The position numbers and the translations under genes are program-made. Below, in pieces: positions 58,800 to 64,000 of a stretch of 64,000 bases of DNA. Origin of the DNA: JBBDWR01 sp040902745 (GTDB lineage: Bacteria; Actinomycetota; UBA4738; HRBIN12); contig JBBDWR010000008.1 of assembly GCA_040902745.1 (NCBI GenBank), positions 1 through 64,000 on the forward strand. The letters run 5' to 3'. Below the pieces are notes generated by a model. The model made no database searches. It saw nothing but the letters and a program-made list of their open reading frames with translations, and was not told where the DNA came from. Numbering within the stretch: position 1 is the stretch's first letter; the number at the start of each line of letters is the position of its first letter.

Positions 58800-60058
58800 G
58801 ACGGGCCCGCGCCGTCGGGACGGTGGTGGCCGGGTTGGCGCTCGCCGCCGGGATCGCTGCCGCATGCACCACGGGGTCCGACCCGATCCGGATCGGCGCG
58901 ATCTACCCACTCAACGGAGCGCAGGGTCCCGGGGGCATCGAGGAGTTCCGCGGCGTGCGCCTGGCAGCCGAGTTCGTGAACGCCGACGGAGGCGTCCGGG
59001 GTCGCGCGATCGCGCTCGACGCGATCGACGTTCCGAGCTCCGACGGCGCGAGCGCCGCGATCGCACAGCTCGACGACGCGGGTGTCGAGCTCGTGGTCGG
59101 CAGCTACGGCAGCACGATCTCGCTTCCCGCCGCCGATACGGCCGCGCGGCGCGGCATGCTGTTCTGGGAGACAGGGGCCGTCGGACAGATGACCGGACGT
59201 GGCGCCGGGGAACTGGTATTCCGGGTTCCGGCCGACGGCGCAGTCCTGGGCGGAGCGGCGATCCGATTCGTCGCCGACGAACTCGCTCCCGATGTCGGCC
59301 GCGATCCCCGCGACCTGCGGTTCGCCGTGGTGAACGTCGACGACGTCTACGGACGGGCCGTCGCGCACGGGGCGACCGAGGAGCTGCGCCGTCGCGGACT
59401 GCATCTCGCCGGCCGCTTCCCGTACGACGCGACAACGCTCGACGCCACTGCCCTGGTGCGTCGCGTCGCTCGCGCCCGGCCCGACGTCGTGTTCGTCTCG
59501 GCCTACATCGTCGACGGGGTCGCGATCCAGCGGCAGATCGCGCGGCAGCGCATGCCGTTGCTCGCTGCGATCGGCACCTCATCCAGCTATTGCATGCCGG
59601 AGTTCGGCGCGGCGCTCGGCAAGGACGCCATCGGCACGTTCGCCTCGGACAAGCCCGACGCGCAGGCACTCGATCCCCAGAGCCTCACCGCATCCGGCCG
59701 GGCCCTGCTCGAGCGGGCGTCCGACGCGTACCGCGAGCGATACGGCGAGGCGATGAGCGCCCCCGCCCTCACCGGGTTCTCCGGTGCATGGGCGCTGTTT
59801 GACGAGGTCTTGCCCCGCTCCGAGGGACTCTCGCCCGAGGAGGTCGGCGCGGCGGCGCGATCAGCCAGCTTGCCCCGCGGGAGCCTCCCGAACGGGAGCG
59901 GACTCGAGTTCGGCGATCCGGGAACCGCCAACGCCGGGACGAACCTGCGCGCGGCCAGCGTCGTCTGGCAGTGGGTCGACCCGGCGCTGCACGTCGTCGT
60001 CTGGCCACAGGTCTACGCCACGGACGAGGTCGATCCGTCGCTCTTGCCGAGCGCATGA
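58796..60058 (+). CDS. Lipoprotein-type ABC substrate-binding protein (branched-chain amino acid family)
   Basis: 420 residues, type I periplasmic-binding fold (LivJ/Peripla_BP_6). The signal peptide ends in A-A-A-C with Cys24. The mature part begins I-R-I-G-A-I-Y-P-L-N-G-A-Q-G, then G-V-R-L-A-A-E-F-V-N-A-D-G-G-V-R-G-R, both family hallmarks. G-S-Y-G-S-T-I-S-L and V-N-V-D-D-V-Y-G-R-A line the cleft. No permease or ATPase genes accompany it, so it may serve sensing or a transporter elsewhere. The TTG start is accepted because of the 4-base overlap with the protease gene; GTG 58823 is an alternative. Confidence 0.88.
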   Translation: MRRARAVGTVVAGLALAAGIAAACTTGSDPIRIGAIYPLNGAQGPGGIEEFRGVRLAAEFVNADGGVRGRAIALDAIDVPSSDGASAAIAQLDDAGVELVVGSYGSTISLPAADTAARRGMLFWETGAVGQMTGRGAGELVFRVPADGAVLGGAAIRFVADELAPDVGRDPRDLRFAVVNVDDVYGRAVAHGATEELRRRGLHLAGRFPYDATTLDATALVRRVARARPDVVFVSAYIVDGVAIQRQIARQRMPLLAAIGTSSSYCMPEFGAALGKDAIGTFASDKPDAQALDPQSLTASGRALLERASDAYRERYGEAMSAPALTGFSGAWALFDEVLPRSEGLSPEEVGAAARSASLPRGSLPNGSGLEFGDPGTANAGTNLRAASVVWQWVDPALHVVVWPQVYATDEVDPSLLPSA

Positions 60059-60840
60059 GGTCCAAGCGTCTGCCGGTGTGGCTCGGCGTTTCGGCGGTCG
60101 CCGCGATCGGCCTGTACGTCGCGGGCGCCGCGCTGTCGGGCTCGCTCTCTCCCCTCGCCCGGCGCCCGCTGCTCGACGGTGTGGGACCGGCGATCCCCTA
60201 CCGGTGGGTCGACCCCCCGCCCCTGCTCGAGAACTCGAACCAGTCCCCGACCTTCGGCACCTTCGGCCTGCCGCTCGGACCGGACGGGTCCGCGGCGGAC
60301 GTGCTCGCCACGAGAGATCTGCAGGTGACGCTGGTGACCGTTCGCGCGATGATCCCCGCCCGGCCCGGGGCCCAGCGGGCGACGGTCGCGATCGATCCAC
60401 TCGACCCCGCGGACCACGCGCCGGTACCCGAGGGTCTCGCCGCGGCCGGCAACGTCTACCGGATCCGCGCGGCCTACGACCCGGGTGGTCCGGTCCGTCG
60501 GTTCGGGGCCGAGGCGACCGCGATCCTCGTGTATCCCTCGCTTCCCACGATCCACAGCGAGGGTCACGAGATGCTCTTCTCCCCCGATGGCCGCTCGTGG
60601 GAGACACTCGCGTCGCGCGACGCACCGCAGCTCGCACAGGTGGAAGCCGTGATCGATGCACCCGGCTACCTGCTCGCGGCCGGAAGGCCGAAGCCTCCAC
60701 CGGCCCCGGACACCGGCGGCGGCTCGTCGAACACCCTGCTGATCGTCGGGATCGGGGCCCTCAGCGTCCTGCTGCTGGGGGCGGGGATATTCCTGCGCGT
60801 GCGCGCCGCTCGATCTTCGCCGGGCCGCGGAGGTCGCTAG
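60055..60840 (+). CDS. Doubly anchored extracytoplasmic protein of unknown function
   Basis: 261 residues. An N-terminal hydrophobic segment (about 8-31) and a C-terminal membrane helix (about 225-246) with basic tail enclose an external domain. The domain contains Y-R-W-V-D-P-P-P and G-P-D-G-S and a late Pro-rich linker (about 208-222). No known family is recognised. Its start overlaps the substrate-binding protein stop (ATGA), so it ends the coupled gene string. Its stop codon directly abuts the stop of the convergent M23 peptidase gene, with no base between. Confidence 0.7.
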   Translation: MRSKRLPVWLGVSAVAAIGLYVAGAALSGSLSPLARRPLLDGVGPAIPYRWVDPPPLLENSNQSPTFGTFGLPLGPDGSAADVLATRDLQVTLVTVRAMIPARPGAQRATVAIDPLDPADHAPVPEGLAAAGNVYRIRAAYDPGGPVRRFGAEATAILVYPSLPTIHSEGHEMLFSPDGRSWETLASRDAPQLAQVEAVIDAPGYLLAAGRPKPPPAPDTGGGSSNTLLIVGIGALSVLLLGAGIFLRVRAARSSPGRGGR

Positions 60841-62049
60841 CTAGCAGACCGCTGAGAGCAACGGGTACGGGTTGATCGCGTCGCCCACCACGGCGTATCC
60901 GTAGGCGCTCTTCGGCCAGTTGGCCGGGATCGCGTTCGGATGATACTCGAAGTGATTGTGTGGCGAGGTGCCCGCCGCATTTCCGCTGTCCCCGACGTAG
61001 CCGATGATGTCGCCCGCCTGGACGGCTCCGATCGTCCCGAGGGCGGACAGGTGCGCGTTGTAGGTGTAGCCGGAGGCGCCGGTCACCTTGACCGACAGAC
61101 CGCCGATCGTGTTGGAGGCAACCGACGCGGTTCCGGGGAAGGTCGCGCGGATCGGTGTGCCCATCGGAGCGAAGATGTCGTTGCCGGCGTGGGGGTGGTA
61201 TCCGCCCGTGTACCGAGGCGCCCCGAACGAGTCGCCGAAGCTCATCGGCGCGTCCACGGGACAAGCCTGCAGCACGCCGTTGCCTATCGTTCCCGAATAC
61301 CCGGACTGTGCGAGGAGTTGCTCGCGGTACTGCTTGCCGAGCTTGGAGACGATCTGCTCCTGCTTGGCCTTCTCGGCCTGGATCTGATCCAGCAGCGCCT
61401 GCTGGGCGTCGAACTGCTCCTGCATCTGGGCCTGGCGATCCGCAAGCTTGGCGACCGCTCGTTCCCTCTCGGCCTCGAGCTTCTGCAGCTCCTTCTCCCG
61501 ATCGGCGAGCAGGTCGCGGAGGGCTCCCACCTCCGCCGCGATGTCGGAATCGGCGGCCGTGATCTGGTCGACGTATTCGGCCCGATCGGATAGGTCGCTG
61601 ATCGAGGACGCTCCCAAGAGGAAGTCCACCGTTGAACCGGCCCCGGCCATGAACGCTTCGCGTGCCCGGTCTTCGAGCATGGTGACGCGCTCCTCGTACT
61701 GCGCCTTCACCTCGTCCAGCTTGGCCTGGATCTCTAGCAGCTGCGCTTTGGCGTTCGCGAGCTCACCGTTGGCGGCATCCAGCTCGAACGCCAACTGGTC
61801 GCTCTGGGCTTGCAGGCCGTCGAGTTCGCGCTGCTTCGCGGAGATCGCATCGTCGATGCGCGCGAGATCGCTCTTCGCGCCAGCCAGTTCCTGCTTGGTG
61901 ACCTTGTCGTCGGAGACGGCCGGCTGGGCGGGCGCGACCAGTACGACCAGACCGACGAGCACCGCCGAGAGGGCGGCGCGCAGAGCCGGGGCGCGCACGA
62001 GTGCGCGGTCGTGGCCCGTGAACGGGCGGGGGCGTCGGGGAAGTCGCAT
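60841..62049 (-). CDS. Secreted M23 peptidase with coiled coil (EnvC/PcsB-like)
   Basis: 402 residues. The signal peptide (about 21-46) leads a long coiled coil (about 50-245) with Gln, Glu, Lys and Ala heptads. A C-terminal LytM/M23 domain follows. Zinc ligands are seen as H287 in H-x-H-A-G-N-D (Asp291) and the H-N-H pair (His364, His366). The layout matches cell-division peptidoglycan hydrolases such as EnvC, or RipA/PcsB-type activators. Since the metal ligands are intact it may be an active endopeptidase. The start is ATG 62047-62049 with a TAGGCT hexamer 25 bases upstream. Confidence 0.92.
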   Translation of the reverse strand: MRLPRRPRPFTGHDRALVRAPALRAALSAVLVGLVVLVAPAQPAVSDDKVTKQELAGAKSDLARIDDAISAKQRELDGLQAQSDQLAFELDAANGELANAKAQLLEIQAKLDEVKAQYEERVTMLEDRAREAFMAGAGSTVDFLLGASSISDLSDRAEYVDQITAADSDIAAEVGALRDLLADREKELQKLEAERERAVAKLADRQAQMQEQFDAQQALLDQIQAEKAKQEQIVSKLGKQYREQLLAQSGYSGTIGNGVLQACPVDAPMSFGDSFGAPRYTGGYHPHAGNDIFAPMGTPIRATFPGTASVASNTIGGLSVKVTGASGYTYNAHLSALGTIGAVQAGDIIGYVGDSGNAAGTSPHNHFEYHPNAIPANWPKSAYGYAVVGDAINPYPLLSAVC

Positions 62050-62074
62050 AGGGTTTTCGGTGCCGGGGCGGCCC

Positions 62075-62080
62075 AGCCTA
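62075..62080 (-). promoter_or_regulatory. -10-like TAGGCT upstream of M23 peptidase
   Basis: The minus-strand TAGGCT ends 25 bases before ATG 62049, giving a short leader. It lies in the 61-base gap after the TPR gene. Confidence 0.4.
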
Positions 62081-62110
62081 CCCTCGGTGAAACGCGGTAC
62101 AACCATCTCA

Positions 62111-64000
62111 TCAAAGAGCTTCGGCAACCAACCGCGGTTCCTCGAGTGCCTGGACCCAGTGGTTGCGCTGCAGCGCCTCGCGAGCACGCTCGACGGCCGA
62201 TCCACCCCCTGCGGCCTCGGGTCCGAACAGCTCGGCGATCCAGACGATCTGGGAATCGACGGGATTCGGCCAGCCCTGCGACCGTTCCACCTCGAGCGCC
62301 TCGACCGCCTTGCCGAGCGCCGTCTCCGTGTCCCCTTCTGAGAGCGCGAGCAGGCTCTCGGCCCCCACCACCGACGCCGCGGAGCCGGGATCGTGCACCG
62401 CGATGCGTGCGTGAGGGTCCTCGAGCACGCGGCGACCCTCGGCGGCGTCGCCCTTCGCGATCAGCACGCGCGCCAGCTCGGCTGCCGTCCACGAGATCAA
62501 CGCCTGATCGCCGAGCTCTCGACAGATCCGGTAGGCCTCACGCAGATCCGACTCCCCTTCTCCGGGGCGGCGCAGCAGGCGATAGAGGATGCCCCGGTCG
62601 CCCAGCGCGCTCGCGAGTTCCCAGCGCGCGCCGAGCTCACGGTACGCACGGATCGCCTCCTCCGTGTGCTCCATCGCCTCGTCGAGCTTCCACTGCCGGC
62701 GCAGCGAGTTGCCCACGTTCGCGTGGGCGACGGCGGTCGTGAACCCGTCGTTGCTCGCGCGCCCGATCTCCAGCGCCTCGAGGCCGAGCCGCAGCGACTC
62801 CCGTTCGTCGCCGACGGGTGAGGTGATCGATGACAACCCGACGAGCGCCCGGGCCTCGGCCCACGCGTCCGTCTGCGGATTGGATCGCGCGACCTCCAAC
62901 GCCTCCTCGAACATCCCCCTTGCGGGCTCGAGGTCGTTCCCCCAATAGGGCACCCACCCGGCCATCAGCAGGGTCCGGGCGAGCACCGCAGGGTTGCCCA
63001 GCTCACGCGATGCGGACAGCGACGCCTCGAACAGGTCGGCGGCCTTCTCGCGATCGCCTCGGATCGTGAGGGAGATGTCGGCGAGGTAGCGCGACGCGTG
63101 GGCGCGGATCAGCACGCTGTTGGGATCGAGCTCGAGGGCCCGCAGCAACGAGTCCTCCGCGGAGGGGAACTCCCCGAGCCAGTACTGCGACTCGCCCCGA
63201 AGCGACAGGATCCACGCCTCGCGTTCGCCCCAGCCGCTCTCCGGGCCTGCAAGTGCAAGCGCACGGTCGTACAGGTCCACCGCCGCCCAGGACTCGAGCT
63301 GGCGACGCGCGAGATCCCCGGCGTGAGCGAGTGCGCGCACGGCTCGCTCCGCGAGCGTGCGATCACTCGGGTTCAGGTCGAGCGCGTTGCGCGCAGCCTG
63401 CTCGAGGTGGTACGCGGCGGTCCGCGGGTACCTGTCGGCGCGCTCGGGCTCGGCGAGTCGATTCGCGAGCCGTAAGTGCAGGCGCTGTCGCTCGCGTTTG
63501 GCAAGGCTCTCGTAGGCGACGTCGCGCAACAGGTCGTGCCGGAAACGCCAGACGTTCGGGCGATCGTCGTCGCGCACGAGGATCTCCTCGTCCTCCAGGA
63601 TGTCCATCACCTCGGGGGTGGGCGAGGCGATCAGCTCAAGCTCGTCGAGAGCGAACGAGGACCGGGAAAAGATCGACGCCGGGCGGATCACCGCACGCGC
63701 CTCGGGCGGCAGGTGGTCGATACGGGCGGCGACCACCGCCTGCACGGTCGCGGGGAGCAGCCGGGGGGGCGGTCCTCCGCTCGGCGGCAGGTTCTCGCCC
63801 TCGTAGCGCAACATCGCAGTCGTCTCGACGATGAAGAACGGATTACCACCCGCGTGCAGCGCGATCCGCTCGGCTTCGTCGTCCGAGAATCCCTCGCCTG
63901 CTTCGAGGGCGAGCTGGGTCGCGTGCCCGACCGACAGCGGTTCCACCCACAGGGTCACGGCATCCCCGAGCCCCCCAGCCCAGTTCGGGCGCAGATCAAG
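62111..64000 (-). CDS. AAA/TPR regulatory protein, C-terminal part (adenylate-cyclase-associated type), 5' end outside window
   Basis: About 630 residues are visible; the frame stays open to the window edge. The start of the visible part (L-R-P-N-W-A-G-G, then L-x-V-E-P-L-S, and G-N-P-F-F-I-V-E-T) is the end of a STAND/AAA_16 NTPase domain. V-V-A-A-R-I-D-H-L-P and F-R-H-D-L-L-R-D-V-A-Y-E-S-L follow. From about residue 220 on, TPR-like helical repeats run to the C-terminus. In many actinobacteria this arrangement follows an N-terminal class III adenylate cyclase or precedes a LuxR HTH. No HTH is present at this C-terminus, so a cyclase-type N-terminus is the more likely missing part. Confidence 0.82.
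   Translation of the reverse strand, partial: LDLRPNWAGGLGDAVTLWVEPLSVGHATQLALEAGEGFSDDEAERIALHAGGNPFFIVETTAMLRYEGENLPPSGGPPPRLLPATVQAVVAARIDHLPPEARAVIRPASIFSRSSFALDELELIASPTPEVMDILEDEEILVRDDDRPNVWRFRHDLLRDVAYESLAKRERQRLHLRLANRLAEPERADRYPRTAAYHLEQAARNALDLNPSDRTLAERAVRALAHAGDLARRQLESWAAVDLYDRALALAGPESGWGEREAWILSLRGESQYWLGEFPSAEDSLLRALELDPNSVLIRAHASRYLADISLTIRGDREKAADLFEASLSASRELGNPAVLARTLLMAGWVPYWGNDLEPARGMFEEALEVARSNPQTDAWAEARALVGLSSITSPVGDERESLRLGLEALEIGRASNDGFTTAVAHANVGNSLRRQWKLDEAMEHTEEAIRAYRELGARWELASALGDRGILYRLLRRPGEGESDLREAYRICRELGDQALISWTAAELARVLIAKGDAAEGRRVLEDPHARIAVHDPGSAASVVGAESLLALSEGDTETALGKAVEALEVERSQGWPNPVDSQIVWIAELFGPEAAGGGSAVERAREALQRNHWVQALEEPRLVAEAL

Noticed and set aside
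1..64000. tRNA genes, rRNA, CRISPR arrays, insertion sequences, prophage
   Set aside because: No cloverleaf T-arm motifs, spaced direct repeats, transposase or phage genes were noticed. This is by eye only; a tRNA/CRISPR scanner would be decisive.

Overview
The window is GC-rich, almost fully coding DNA from an actinobacterium. A WhiB N-terminus sits at the left edge. The window also has coenzyme F420 genes in the actinobacterial arrangement (fused FbiC, fused FbiB), an LCP protein, a ZAS/RskA-type anti-sigma factor and acyl-CoA carboxylase. The sequence does not fix the class. The gene mix and the archaeal-style repair operon suggest a deep-branching lineage rather than a Streptomyces or Mycobacterium relative. 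I saw no tRNA, rRNA, CRISPR array, insertion sequence or phage genes.

Layout. 1-310: 5' end of a whiB gene and its regulatory region. 311-5090: F420 biosynthesis (fbiC divergent from fbiA-fbiB), then two tandem DUF3105 membrane proteins to 6781. 6805-21332 (minus strand): a cell-envelope polysaccharide locus with two sugar-nucleotide pyrophosphorylases, rmlB and rmlD, four glycosyltransferases, a Wzm/Wzt ABC exporter, a small EamA-type membrane protein, a secreted phosphoesterase and an LCP ligase. 21524-23576: a degenerate GGDEF protein, then an ECF sigma/anti-sigma pair. 23601-28091: tandem universal stress protein, a lipoprotein, aconitase. 28335-34759 (minus strand): a compact nurA-herA-sbcD-sbcC operon, the gene set that archaea use for DNA end resection. 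It is divergent from a histidine-kinase-like protein (34973-37237) that has lost its phosphoacceptor histidine and other key residues.

37310-48954: mostly acyl-CoA metabolism (thiolase, methylmalonyl-CoA epimerase, crotonyl-CoA carboxylase/reductase, acyl-CoA carboxylase beta chain), mixed with a PLP decarboxylase, an FtsH-like protease, an HTH protein, a Cas4/RecB-like nuclease, a lysozyme-like protein and a DUF389 membrane protein. 48965-52829: two glycosyltransferases and an MFS transporter fused to a cyclic-nucleotide-binding domain. 52814-53674: 3-hydroxybutyryl-CoA dehydrogenase. 53888-60840: one long plus-strand cluster built around a CopC-CopD fusion. Two small proteins that share a His-rich domain flank the fusion, followed by a CPBP protease, an orphan substrate-binding protein and an anchored protein. 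60841-62049: M23 peptidase. 62111-end: C-terminal part of an AAA/TPR regulator.

Regulatory style. Many genes have a TAnnnT -10-like hexamer only 6-9 bases before the start codon and no Shine-Dalgarno sequence, which implies widespread leaderless transcription. The clearest case is the 29-base gap between fbiC and fbiA, where two divergent hexamers are one base apart. The less usual findings are the NurA-HerA-Mre11-Rad50 operon, the pseudo-histidine kinase beside it, and the copper-type cluster with paired DEGHxH-domain proteins.
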